Position numbers and translations under genes: made by a program
In this document: positions 22,134 through 34,037 of the stretch, piece after piece
Numbering within the stretch: position 1 is the first letter of the stretch
Layout: every line of letters begins with the position of its first letter
The notes under the pieces: model-generated
The model's database searches: none
What the model saw: the letters and a program-made list of their open reading frames with translations, nothing else
Told to the model about the DNA's origin: nothing
Assembly: GCA_008729055.1 (NCBI GenBank)
Contig: SDUX01000002.1
Location: 6,487,485 to 6,551,484, forward strand
Origin: Pyropia haitanensis
Lineage: Eukaryota; Rhodophyta; Bangiophyceae; Bangiales; Bangiaceae
Length of the DNA: 64,000 nt
Reading direction: 5' to 3'

Positions 22134-22455
22134 GCTGGGGCTGGGCCTCTGGTGCGCGGCTAAATAGTCTGTCGACGGGCCCGCCAGCGGCGACGAGCGC
22201 GCGTCGCGCGGGCATCTCCGTCTGGGCGCGAAATCGCGACGATGGCGACTAAATGGCAGTGTCGTGGCGCGAAAATGGATTACGTGGCCAGCCAGCTGCG
22301 GGGAAAGCTCTCCCGCCGCTCTGAGAATCCAAGCCCGTCGCACGACCGACCCCTCCTACCCGACCCCCACGACCAAGAAACACACACGACGCCCCGCCCC
22401 CCCCTCCCCCCTGCCGCTGCCGCCCCCGCCTCTGTCGTCGTCGTCGTCGTCGTCG

Positions 22456-22734
22456 TGGTGGACCGCATCGTCGCTTTTGTCGTGCGCGGCGACGACGCGG
22501 CCAAGCGGCAAGCGCTGGAGGCGGTGGTAAAGACGGCCGTGGACACACACAGTGTGACGGGCGTGAGCATTGTGGAGACCCAGGCGCCGCGCGAGATGGC
22601 CGTGTGTGTGTTAGGCGAATGGGGGGCGCGTTACGGCCTGGTCGCCATTGTGGAGAGCTTCATCGTCAAGGCGCAAGCGCAGCAGCTGGCCACGCGGCGG
22701 TGCGCAAGCGCAGCAGCTGGCCACGCGGCGGTGA
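22456..22734 (+). pseudogene. Truncated inverted copy of the ankyrin gene 3' end
   Basis: Encodes VDRIVAFVVRGDDAAKRQAL and the following residues to QAQQLATRR, matching the C terminus of the ankyrin protein at 18038 with a few substitutions (for example VVKTAVD for VVRTAAD). It lacks everything upstream. A 30-base tandem duplication at its end (GCGCAAGCGCAGCAGCTGGC twice) shifts the frame past the original stop. Not expected to be functional. Confidence 0.85.
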
Positions 22735-23130
22735 TGCGCGCGTTTGTTGTTTGTTTGTATTGCTTCTTGGGTGCGTGGGCGTGTCCTTTCTTGTGGACGA
22801 CATCCGTAGCAAGAGCAAAAGAGGCGGCCCCTACCGCGCCCACCACCGCCGCCGCCCGTCACGGCCGCCGTGGCCGACCACACCCCCGAGCCCGTACCCG
22901 TACCGTCAGCGGCGTGCCACAGACGGGGCGGCCGCCGCCAGCCGCCGCCGCGCCGACGCGACAGCGCGTGCCACTCGCGGCGGCGGCGGCGGCGGCGGCG
23001 GCACCGACGGGCGGGCGCGGGCACACACCAAAAAAGGCAACCAAGAGCGGACAGCGGCGGCGGGCGCCGCCGCCGGCCGATGCTGCCGCGCCGCCGCCCG
23101 CAGCCCGCCGCCACCGCCGCCGCCGCCACC
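22456..23130 (+). repeat. Arm B of the inverted duplication
   Basis: Inverted match to about 17620-18285, extending through 3' flank sequence (TTGTTTGTTTGTATTGCTTC, then AGAGCGGACAGCGGCGG). Small differences include the 30-base tandem duplication near 22710 and loss of one internal GCCGGCCGACGCTGCCGC-like unit. Confidence 0.8.
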
Positions 23131-23428
23131 CCCACCACCGCCGCGGCCCGCCACGCCGCCGCCGCCGGGCAGGCCGCCGCCGGCCGCGGCGGCGGCATCC
23201 GCCCGCCCCACGCGCGCGTGCCGCCGGTCCAGCGGCGGGCGGCCACCCGCGCGCAGCGGGCGGGCGGGCGGCGCGGCCGTCGCGCCGCCGCCGCCGCCGC
23301 CGCCCCGCTCGCCGCCGTCGGCCGCCTGGCCGCGCCGCCGCGGCTCCCCGCCGCGCGCGTGGCGGCCGCCGCGGCCGCCGCCGCCGCCAGCGGCGGCGGT
23401 GGCCCAGAGGCCACAACCACAACAGAAG

Positions 23429-23461
<33 letters not shown>

Positions 23462-23658
23462 AAAAAAAGAGCAGGCGCGCCGCCGCCGCCGAGCGTGGCG
23501 GCACCGCCGGCCGCGACGCGGTCCGCAGCACCAACGGCGGCGGCGCGCAGGGCGCGGCCGCCCGGCGGAGGGGAGCGCGGGGGGAAGGAGCGGGGGGGGG
23601 ACAGACGCCCCCCCGCCACGCCACCCCGCCGCGAGGGGCGGCACCAGCAGTGGCGGCG

Positions 23659-23729
<71 letters not shown>

Positions 23730-24409
23730 AGCCGCTGTCGCCTTCCCCGCCGCCACTGCCGCCGCCGTCCTCGTGCGCCGCGGCTCCCGCCCCCTCCCGC
23801 CGCTTGATACCGACCCATGCGCGCGACCGGCGGCGGCACCACGCACCGCCCACACCCCCTGGCCGTCTCCCCACCCACGCCCACAGCCTCGCCGTTGGCA
23901 CCATTCACCCGCCGCGCCACGCGCACCCGCGCCACCCGCCGCGCGCAGCCGCCGCCGCTGCCGCCACCGCCGTCGCCGTCGCCGCCGCCGCCGCCACCGC
24001 CGTCGCCGCCGCCGCCGCCACCGCCGTCGCCGCCGCCGCCGCCACCGCCGTCGCCGACACCGCCGCCGACGCCTCGCAGGCGCCGTGACCACTGCCGACG
24101 CCTCGCAGACGCCCGCTGCCGCCGCCGCCGCGCGCCGCGGGCGCCGCGGCGGCCGCCGAGGCGGCCACGCGCAGGCGCCCGCGCGCGTCGCCCACCACCG
24201 GCGGCCGCCCCGCCCCGGCCGGCCTGCCGGCCGCCGGCACGCCGGCCGCCCGCGCCGCCGCACGCGGGGACGCGGGCGCACGCACAGCCCAGGCCAGCGG
24301 GACCTGCCCCACCGCCGCCGCCCCCGGCACCGCCGCCGCCGACCGCCACGCCGCCGGCGCCGCCGCCGCCGCGGGGCGCGCGCGCGCGCGCGCCGGCCGC
24401 TCGCCGCCG
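22735..24409. other. Low-complexity region downstream of VWA/Cache gene
   Basis: Extremely GC-rich triplet repeats (CCG/GCC tracts about 23640-23735 and 23940-24060). A run of 31 A residues lies at 23429-23459. No gene recognised; long open frames here reflect composition. Confidence 0.5.
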
Positions 24410-27331
24410 CTACCGCGGCGGCACGTGCGGCCGCAAGTAGCCGCCGCTGCCCGGCTCGACCCCCCCCAGCTCGTACTCCCCCCCCCACCCGCCGAGCGCT
24501 GTCGGCACGACCGCCGCCTCGGCTGCCGGCTCCGCCGACGACGCCAGGTCCGTGGCCACGTCATCCCCGGCGCAAGAGCCCTCCGGGGACGGCCCCACGC
24601 TCGACTCCTTGTCCGGCTCGCCGGCGAGTACCCCCCCCGCCCCCCCCCCCGCAACGCCACCACCACAGCAGCGGCGCGCCCACGGCGCCGCGAACCAGCC
24701 GGCCGCGGCGACCAGCGCCGCGACCACAACCAGGCCGACCAGGCCGCCAACAACAATGCCCGCAATGGCGCCGCCGCTCAGGCCAGACCCGCCGCCGCCG
24801 CCACCCCCCGGCGGCGCGCCCGCCCCCGCGCCGCGCACGGTACACTCACAGCCCGCACAGCAGCGGCCCTCGCACTGGTCGCCCGGCGCGCCGAGCGCAC
24901 AAAACGGCCGCCGCTGCCGCGCCGACGGCTCGTCGCACGGCCGCGGCGTCGCGGTCGCCGCGCACACCGCCGGCGGCGGGTTGACCCGCGCCGCCGCCGC
25001 CGCCGCGTCGCCGCCGCCAATGCGGTGGACGCCGGCCCCACACACGGCCGCCGACGTGGCGTTGGCGCCCACCACCGCCGCGAGGGGCACCTCGCACACG
25101 TACGCGGCCTTGATGTCACACGCGGCGGCCGCCCAGTTGGCCGTCACGCCCCGGCGGTCGCCGACGACGCAGTTGCCGGCGGCCGCCGCGGGGGTCGCCC
25201 CACGCGGCCAGCCGCTCAAGTAGGTGAGTGGCGCCGCGTCGCCGTCGCCACCCAGCGCCCACGCGTACGGGGCGTCGGCCGACGGCCGGGACAGGCCAAT
25301 CCAGGTCGGGTCCTCGCCGAGGACGCCCGCGAGCGCGGCCGCCTCGGCGGGCGTGCGGGCCGTGGCCAGCCGCCCGTCGCCCGCGGGCGTCAGGCCCGCG
25401 CACGCCGCCGCGGCGGCGGCGGCCGGCAGCGCGTCGGCGGGCGCGAGCACCGGCACCCACACGGCGGGCCCGCCGTCGGCGCCCGGCGCCGCCGCCGCCG
25501 CTGCCGGCGGCGGCACAAAGCAGCCCGCCGTGTCGTGCGGCAGCCGCTCGGCACACGCGCCGTCCGCGCCGCGGAGCGCCTGCTGCTCGCACGACGACAG
25601 CCGCAGGCGGGTGCACGTGCCCTGCCCCGACAGCGTGGTGATCTCATCGTCGGGGGTGGCGGAGCGGGCGGCGATTTCGGAAAAGGGGATGTCCACGCCC
25701 GCCACACCCAGCAGCGCGCCCGCGGCGTCGTAAAAGGGCATGGCGGCGGTCGTCATTTCGCCATAGCCCGAGTTGTCCTGGTACTTTTCTGCGGGGTGAG
25801 ACAGAGCGTGTGCAAGCGGGGGGAGCAGCGGGGGTGGGTGGGGAAAGGAGCCGCGCGAAACACAGCCCCAGTCCGTGGCAACAGGCAGACAGCGCGGCAG
25901 AGCAACAAGCGCGGTCGGCAAAGCTCCCATCAGGCAGTGCCCGCGGTATGGGCGCGTGAGTCTCAAGCGCCACTCCCGGCACGACCCAACGCGTGAGACT
26001 TCCCTCTGCTCCCCCACCCCACACGTGTGCTCTTCTCGAAACCAGCGTACCGGAAAAAAAGACCGACTCGGGCAGCAGGTCCACCCCCCGCCGCGCCGTC
26101 GACAGCCACCGGTACGCCGGTGCCATGGCGGTAATGAGGTTGCCGCCATCGTCCGAAATGGGCACCCACAGCCCCTGCGCGGCGGCGCCCGCCCCCCCAC
26201 ACGTCAGCTGCCGGCCCAGCGCGTCGGCCGCCCCCCCAAACGACAGCACAATGAGGTTGACGGGCTCCGCGTTGTCCGCTGCGAGCGCCGCCTGCTTGGC
26301 CCGCACCGCCGCGAGGATGGACGACGTGCACGTGCACGGCCCCGGCGACGCGGGCCCACACTCCCGCGCGTAGCAGTCGTCCTCGGTGCCCGTCACCAAA
26401 AACAGGACGCGCGTGCAGCGGGCGCTGCTGCCCGCCGGGTCGGCCGACGAGCGCGACAGCAGGTCGTACGCGCGGCCAAGCGCGGTGGCCACGTCCACCC
26501 CCCCCGCGGGGCGGAGGCCGGCCACCTCCCCCTGCAGCGTCGCGACGTTGCCCGCGTCGGCGCGCTCCAGCACCCGCCGCGACAGCAGCGTGTCGGCCTC
26601 GTCATTGTAGCGGACGACGCCAACGTAGCTGGACCAGTCGAGGGTGCCCAGCAGCCCCGCCACCGCCGCGATGGCCGCGTCCATCACCGGCCGCCCCGCG
26701 GGGGTGCGGCGGGTGCCCATCCCCGCCGACCGGTCGACGACAATGGCCACGTCCAGCGGGCCCGACGCGGCGGACGCGTACCACGGGCGCAGCCGCGGGT
26801 CGTACGGCTCGCACTCGCCGTCGGGCGTGTACTGCCGCCGCTGGCCCGGGTAGATCCGGTGCACGCCCGTCGACGTGCCAATGTACGCCCACGGCACCGT
26901 GTCGGCGGCCTGCGCGACAAACAGCGGGTCGAGCGCGCGGAGCTGACAGATTTGGGTGTACACGTCGAGCGGGACGAGGCCGTTGGCGACCGACAGCTCC
27001 GTGCCGGCGGCGACGCGCACAAAGCTCGCGTTCATCGACAGCTTGATCCCCGTGCACCCGCCGCCGTCGTTGCCGCAGCCGCTCACCGGGTTGGCCGCCC
27101 GGCCCGTGCACGACAGCACGCCGGGGCCAAACGTCCACGCGCACGCCGCGACGGAGCAGTTGGCCGCCGCCGCGGGGGCGCAGGTGGCGAGGAGCTCGCA
27201 CCGGCGGGGGCCGGTCAGCGCCTCGCGCGCGGCAACGGCGAGCGCCACCGTCGCGCGCTGCTTGGCCTTGATAAAGTCGGTGAGGTCACCCGCTGGCGCC
27301 GCCGCCGCCACCGCCACCACCGCCCAGCCGG

Positions 27332-27372
<41 letters not shown>

Positions 27373-27413
27373 GTCGCGGCGGACGGCCGGGACCACCGCC
27401 GCCAGCGAGCCAT
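24410..27413 (-). CDS. Single-pass membrane protein with VWA, Cache and C-type lectin regions, two exons
   Basis: 913 aa from two exons, 27413-26051 and 25788-24410; intron 25789-26050 has donor GTACGC and acceptor CACCCCGCAG. The N terminus is a basic then Ala-rich hydrophobic signal or anchor. Next come Cys-containing sequence and a Cache-type segment (TDFIKAKQRATVALA, CEPYDPRLRPWYASAASG), interrupted in the alpha2delta/CACHD1 manner by a VWA domain (DVAIVVDRSAGMG). Cache strands resume across the splice junction (PESVFFSEKYQDNSGYGEMT, YDAAGALLGVAGVDI). Exon 2 then has a C-type-lectin-like region (WIGLSRP, LTYLSGWPRG, NCV, YVCEV), a Cys-rich patch, a transmembrane segment (GGAIAGIVVGGLVGLVVVAA) and a cytoplasmic tail. 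The metal site reads DRSAG rather than DxSxS. Likely an extracellular ligand- or sugar-binding receptor; ligand unknown. Confidence 0.85.
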
Positions 27414-29553
27414 GACCACCACCAGGCTGGGGGGCAGCGCGGTGGGGTGGCGGGGGGGGAGGGCGGGGGGGGGGGACGCACGTACGAGCCGCGCGAGCCG
27501 GCACGTGGCGGGTGCCAGACACGACGGCGCCCGGGTGGCGAGGGGGGGGGGGGGAAGCGGACGGGCGCGCACGCCAGCGAGGCGGCCGAGGCTGGCGGGT
27601 CCACGCACGGGGCAAAGACGACACCCCGAGCACCGCGGTGCCGCGGGACGGCGGCGGCGACGCTGGCCGCGCCCCACCGCTGGCGGTGCGCGGGCGTCTA
27701 GTTCATTGCTGCGGCACTGGAAGGGGTGCGATTGCGCGGGGGGGAGGTGGCAGGCGAGGGGGGGGTGCCCCGCAGGGGCCCCGCGCGCGGTCCATGCCGC
27801 GGCGGGAACGCGCGCACCGGTGGCGAGGTGCGGCTGGGTGGACGCGGGCGGCCGTGCGGGGGTGGGCCACATTGACAAGGACCAGCCATGCAGGGACCGG
27901 CGCCAACGGCGTGGATCTGTCTCGACCGGCCGGTCACGTGCGCGCCCCGCGAGGCGGGCGCCGCCCCCTCGGCCACGTCCGCCGCCCGACCAAGATGGTT
28001 CACGACCGCCGAGTGGACCACGCCCGGCCGGCCTGGCGGGGCGTGCCGTGGGAGGCCAACGTGGCTGCGGCGCACGCGGCTCATTGGCAAGGCGAGCAGG
28101 TCACCCCAGCCGTCCACTCGCCAACGTCCCCACCACCTCGGCTGGTGGGGAGCTCCGCGGCACCGCGGCCCGCTCCCCCCCGCCGGCCCACCCACCACCA
28201 CCGCCACCGAGGCCGTCGTCGTCGCCTGTTCTGGTGCCGACGTACACGCTGGTTTCCCTAGTCATCAGCTGATGGTCGGCGTGTGAATTGGGAGCGGACC
28301 TCTGAGGAAGGGTGTCGTCGGGCCCCGTCGAGCCGCGACGCCGTCTCCACCGATCCGCGTCCGCTGCCAACGCACCCTCTCGTCAGCGGACGCATGCTGT
28401 AAATCTCCTCCCCAAAAGTAGTAAGTAGGTAGACGCCAATAAGATTGGGCCCCGCGGGGCCGATCAACTGTCAGCGCGTCTTCTCCTGTAGAGGGGTCGC
28501 ACCGCCAGCGGGCTGTACGCCTATGGAATGCCGCAGCGGCAAGTCAGGCTTGCCGCTCGGACAGGGCCCGGCCGCCGACGCCGAGCCGCGCTCTGGCCAC
28601 CACGCCAGCGTGGTCGGCGGGTCGCCAGCTTGGCCGCGGCCGCCACCTCTGTCCGCCCCGTGTTGCCGCGGCGCCTGTCGCCGAGGCGCCGGCGGAGCCC
28701 CCTCCCTACCTTGCGGACGCTGCCGCCCGCAGTGCGGTGCGGGGCGACGCGCCGCCGACGCGCGAGCGCGCGCACGCGCTGGCCGCCGCCACGCCCAACG
28801 CCGCCGCGGCACTCCCCACACCCCCCGCGGCAGCGACACACGCGGTGACCGACCGCCGCCTCTCACTGCGCCCCCCCCACCCGCGCGTGCAGCCGCGCCG
28901 CCGGGGCGTGTCGCGCGGGGCTCGCGCCGGCGGCACGGGCCGAGCCGCGCCGTGGAGGTGTGGCGGTGTTGGACGCGGCCGCCCGTGGGCGGGTGGCCAG
29001 GCGCGCACGGGCCGCGGGGAGGTGTGCCGGTGGAGAGCTCCACCGCCGCCGCCTGAGCGGCGTGGCGCCCGCTGGCGCCGGCGCTGCCCCGCCGGTCGGC
29101 GACCCCGCGCTCGTACGGCAGCCGGGTGCGGCGCGGCCGCGCGGGCGGGTTGTGGGGGTCGCTCTTTCCCGGATCTTGCACCGTGGCCTCTTGCCGGCCG
29201 TTTGCTCATTGTACGCCACGCCCGCCCGCCTCCCCCCCCCCCCCCCCAACCGTACGCCTCCCTACGCCACCGCACCGTGTGGACTCCTCCGTCCCCCACC
29301 CCGTGTACTCCCTACCACCCTGCCGCCTGCCTCCAGGCTTCCAACCTCACCCCGTGTGCTCTTCTCCCTCTCACCTCGCCCCCTCTTCCCACCCCTGCCC
29401 TCTTCTCACGTCCTGTTGCGTGCCCCCCCCACGCCCCCGTTCCGTCTCCTCCATTTTTGTTTTGTTTTTTTTTCCCCGTCGCCTCGGCGGTGGCCCGCCG
29501 CCCGCGGCGCTGCGGGTGCCGGGTCCCCCACACGCCCGTCCGCCTCGCCCGCC
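27414..29553. other. Divergent intergenic region between VWA/Cache gene and ankyrin gene 2
   Basis: GC-rich, no recognised gene. 28250-28470 is AT-richer and holds a perfect 14-base palindrome GGCCCCGCGGGGCC (28447-28460). 29330-29475 is pyrimidine-rich and precedes the ankyrin start. Presumed promoters of both flanking genes. Confidence 0.45.
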
Positions 29554-29901
29554 ATGCGACTGCCCGGCCGCCGACCCTGGTGGCCGGGCCGAACCGCCGC
29601 GCCGCCCCCCTCCCCCGCCATGGACGCGGCCGCCGCGGCCGTGGCGACCACCACCGCCGCCGCCGCGACGGCCGTGACCGCCGCCGCCGTGGCGGCCGCG
29701 GCCGCCAGCGGCGCGACGCCCCAGCGGTGGCCCCCCGGCGGCGGCCGCCCGACGGTGGCGGCGGCGGCGGCGGCGGCGGCAGCGGCGGGTGCGGCGGCGG
29801 GCGGGGTGCCGGCCCGGCCCGCGCCGGGCGTCCATGGCAGCAGCAGCAGCAGCGGCAGCAGCGGCGCGCTGTCACCCCTCCCCGTTGGTAGTGGCGGGCC
29901 G

Positions 29902-29945
<44 letters not shown>

Positions 29946-32550
29946 GGGCGCGGCGGCCCGCCTCGAGGCGCAGGTGTGGCTGGCGGCCGCCCGCGGCGAC
30001 GCGCCGGCGCTGGCCGCCCTCCTCGGCCGTGGCGTGCGCGCGGGCGGGGGCGCCCCGCCCGGCGGCACGGACCCGCCGGTGGTGGCGGCCGCCCGCGGCG
30101 GCCACGCCGCCGCGCTCACCGTGCTGCTCGACGCGGCGCGGCGGGGTCGCGACGCGGCGGCGGCGGCGGTGGCGGCGGCGGACCCGCCGGGGGTGGGCAT
30201 TGGCGCCCGTGGCGGCCGCGGGCAGACGCCCCTCCACGCCGCCGCCGCGGGCGGCCACGCCGCCGCCGTGCGGGTGCTCCTCGACGCGGCCGCCGACGGC
30301 GCGCCCGCCGCCACTGGCGGCGTCGACGCGACCGACGCGGCCGGCACGACGGCGCTGCAAGAGGCGGTGCACGCCGGCGCGGAGGCGGTCGTGGCCGCCC
30401 TGCTCGCCGCGGGCGCCGCGCCGTGGGTGTGCGCGCGGCGCAAGCCCGGCGTGCCGCTGCTGTACGGCGCGATCGTCGACGGCCACGCGACCGCCGCCCG
30501 CCGCGCGGCGGTCGTGCGCGCGCTGCTTGCCGGCGGCGCCGCGGCGGCCGACACGCCTCTCACCGGCCGTGCGCACACGCCCCTCCATGTGGCCGTCCGC
30601 GCCAAGCAGCCCGCCGTGGTGCGGGTGCTGCTCGAGGCGGGCGCCCGCCGTGCCGCGGTTGACGCGGCGGGGTGGACGCCCCTCGAGCGGTGTGCGGGGT
30701 GGGCGGCGGACGCGTTTCCCCTCGAGCTGGTTCAGCTGCTCGTGGCGGGCCGCGACGGCCGTGACGGCGGCGGCGGCGGCGGCAGCGGCAGTGGCGACGG
30801 CAAGCCCGCGTATGGGGGCACGGGGCGGCCGCTGCAGCTGACGCGCCTGATGCACGATGTGCGCGTGGCGCGCTGCTCCGCGCTCGGCCGCGCCCGCTGC
30901 GCGGTGCTGCTCCGTGAGTTGGCGATCCTGCAAAACGAGCGCCCAGTGGCCGACGTCCAGCCGTCGCGGGAACGCGCGCGTGCAGTGTCGCTGCCCCCCT
31001 GCGGGGCGGCCGCCAGTGTGGAGGGCGCCGGGGTGGCACAGGGTGTCGGGGCGTGGCGCGCTCCTGGACCGCCCGCCGTGCCTACCCGCTTGGACGACCT
31101 GGACGACTTGTACGATGTGTACGCAGAGGTTGTCGCGAACCCGGCGTTGCTCCAGCTGTCCGCTTTGGACAGGCTGCTGGAGCGCCCCCGTTTGGTGAGC
31201 AGCCTGTCCGCGCTTCGTGCAGGCCACAACCTGCTGGTACTGGCGGCCAAGAACGGTTGTCTGGCGGCTGCTCAGCGGGGGGATTGGGCGTCGTACCAAA
31301 GCAAGTGGATGCAGAAGCTGTACTTTCCCTGCCACAGTGCGCTGTTGCGCGGGGAAGTGCCCCTGGCGGAGGCCATCTTGATCGATGCGCGGCGGTGGCA
31401 CTTTTTGAAGCAGTGCCAGGTCGACATGGTCACGTGCCACTTTCACGCGTCGAGCGAGATTGGCGAGACCTTTCGGGAGCTCTACGCCCGAGTGTCCCGG
31501 CTGGAAGTGGACGTGAAGGTGCTGACCGCGGCCGCCGCCACCACCCACAAGGAGGTCCTCGACCTCGACGCGACCATGATGCGTATCGGGGCGCGCGCCC
31601 AGCGGCGGGCGCTGCAGATGGCGGTGCCCAAGATTGGGCTGTCGCTGCTGCCGCTGGTCGGCTCGGCGCTGGGCACCGCCCTCGAGACGGTCGTCGGCGT
31701 GGGCGTGTCGGTGAGCGAAGCGGGGCTCTCCACGCTGCGGCAGGCGGGGCTGGCCTTTTCGGTGGACCACAGCAACCTCGGCGCCGCACTGGCGGTACTG
31801 TCGTCTGGCCACGCCACCCGCGAGGCCGACCTCCTGCGGGTGGTCTCTACACAGTGGGGCAGCTATGACAGCTTCCTCGAGGCACTCACGTCGGTAGAGG
31901 CGTACCAGGCCGCCATTGCAGATGGAGAGGATGGCCCTGTGGCGGCGCCCACCAACGAGCTCGATGACGCGGGCGGGGACCACGGTGGCACGACGGTCTC
32001 GTGGGACTCGTCGGACGGTGGCGGCGGCGATGGCGTTGGGCGTTCCCCCTCCACCTCCCACGTGTGGTCGGTGCACAGCTTTGAGGCTACGCCCGGCGCG
32101 AGGCCCGGCGCGATGCTCAGCAGCACGCCTTGCGTCCTGTGTACGTACACTGGCGAGGACGGGGATGCAGAGTCGCCGTGGCCCAAGCCGCTGCCCTGCG
32201 AGGCCCGCTTCAAGGCCGTCTGCGCGGTGTGCGTGGCGGACCTCCTCACCGGGTGGGTGGCGTGGAAGGGCCGTGCCAGCGGCTGGCCGGGGCGCCCCTT
32301 CCCCGCCGCCGCGGTGCGCGCCGCGGCGGGCCGTGGCCACAGCCACGTCCGGGGCGACGCGGTGCTGCGGGAGGGGAGCCCGGCGCAGCTCGCCGCGGAG
32401 CTGCTCACCCCGCCGCCGGGCGCCGACGGCTTTGCACGCCAAGACGACACGGAGCTGCTGCGCGAGGCGATCGAGGCGCTGCAGCGTGCGTATGGGCGGG
32501 TGGGGGGGGGGAGCGCCGGCGGCTCGAGCAGCAACATTAGCGGCGCGTGA
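29554..32550 (+). CDS. Ankyrin-repeat protein with shared post-ankyrin region and RING-like Cys cluster
   Basis: 998 aa if MRLPGRRPWW (29554) is the start; MDAAAAAV at 29620 is equally good by context. The first 130 residues are Ala/Gly/Ser low complexity. Ankyrin repeats follow at about residues 140-410 (TPLHAAAAGGHAAAVRVLLD, TALQEAVHAGAEAVVAALLA, TPLHVAVRAKQPAVVRVLLE). Residues about 513-770 share layout with the ankyrin protein at 18038: DLDDLYDVYAEVVANPALL, RAGHNLLVLAAKNGC, a coiled coil (LYARVSRLEVDVKVL) and a hydrophobic Gly-rich stretch (KIGLSLLPLVGSALG). Near the C terminus is a Cys cluster C860-x2-C863, C882-EARFKAV-C890-x2-C893 that recalls the second half of a RING finger but lacks the usual His, so ligase activity is only a guess. 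Single exon, no frame break. Confidence 0.85.
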
Positions 32551-33225
32551 GGCGGCGGGCGGCGCGCCGGGAGCGGCCGCCGCCAGACTGCGTGGCGGCG
32601 TCTGGTGGCCCGTGCGTCTTTTTTTTTTTCGCGTGGCTGGCGCCGCCAGTCTGGCACCGGGGCGGCCGACTGCGTGCTCCCCAAAGAGGGCCCTTTCTTC
32701 TCTTCTTTTTTCTCTTTGTTGACGACCCACGCGTGCGACCGTGCGCCCGGCTTACCCGTGGCCTGTGGACACGACCACCGGTCGCGTGCGCGCCGCTGAG
32801 GTGGGGCCGTCCCACCGGCGGGCACACCCCCCGCTCCCCCCCCCCCCCCGCATCCCCTCACCCAGGCATGCTGTCCAACACGGCGCGGCGCGGGCGCCAG
32901 TCACCCCCCCCCCCCCCCCCCTTCCGGCAGCCGCCGCGCGCCACGCGCCGCGCGGCGGGGCCCACCTTGGGCAGGCTGGGCGGCCGCCCAGAGACGGGGC
33001 GCCAGCCACGCCCCGACGCGGCGGTGCGGCACCGCGCCGCCGCCGCCGCGGGTGGCACCCGCCGCCGGCCGCCGGCCGCCGCGGCGCGCGGCCGCCCGCC
33101 CCGCCGGCGGCGGCACGGGTGGCGTCCCCGCACACACCCCCCGGCCGCCCGTGCAGCGCCGCGCGGGCGGCGGCGGGATGACCGCCGCGGCGGGCCACCA
33201 CCGCCGCCGCTGCCGCCGCCGCTGC

Positions 33226-33282
<57 letters not shown>

Positions 33283-34037
33283 CGCCGGCCACGGCCGCTG
33301 CCACCAACGGCGGGTGGGCAACAGACGGCGCCGCGGCGCCACCGCCGCCGCCGCCGCGAGGCAGCCGCCGCGCGGCCGCCGCCGCGTGGCGCGCCGGCCG
33401 CGGCGGCGGCGGCGGCGGGACGAAAAAAAAACAAAAAAAACCCATCGCCGCGTCGCGGGGACGGTCTGCCCGGTCGTGCCGTCCGCTGCTGGCCGCCGCT
33501 CGGCGGTTTTGATCCTCTCGTGTCGCCGCGCGGCGGCGCGCGGCCGCGCGGCGCGCGCGGGTGGGGTGGGCGGCCGGCCGCACAGCGCCCCAAAAGTTTA
33601 CCCGACGGGTCAGCCACATATATATCACACGAATGTGTAGTCCGTGGTCGACAGCACACTTTTTCGGCATTGCCGTTTTGTGATGTAGACCGTAAAGTTG
33701 AGCACATGTCGTGAGTGGATTGTCGTGACTGTGTATGAACAATAACGTGCGGAGTGCATAATGCGGATACAAGCACGTAAGTGCGCTCCCGATCCTTTTT
33801 CGAAAACGCCGTTAATGGTTTATTCCTGCAAGATTCTACATGCAACATCTGCCTACCCTCCCTGACCGCCAAGCACAACTGCTGTGGCATGAGAAGAAAG
33901 GAACAGCAGATGAACACGGCAGAGTGACAACAGCAGCCAGACCAAGATGGGGACAGCGCGCAGGCAAGCGACGTGAGAGGCACGAACGACGTCTGTCAGT
34001 GTCACCACAGCAACTAGGCACAGAGGATGCTCACAGA
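32551..34037. other. Intergenic, 3' of ankyrin gene 2
   Basis: GC-rich to about 33590 with CCG tracts (33190-33290). 33595-34037 is AT-richer and includes a TATATATA-like site (33618-33626). No recognised gene before the candidate start at 34038. Confidence 0.45.
32582..32655. other. Inverted repeat enclosing a T run in 3' flank
   Basis: GCCAGACTG (32582-32590) and CAGTCTGGC (32647-32655) enclose a run of T (32619-32629), 30 bases after the ankyrin stop codon. Could fold in the 3' untranslated region; function unknown. Confidence 0.45.
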
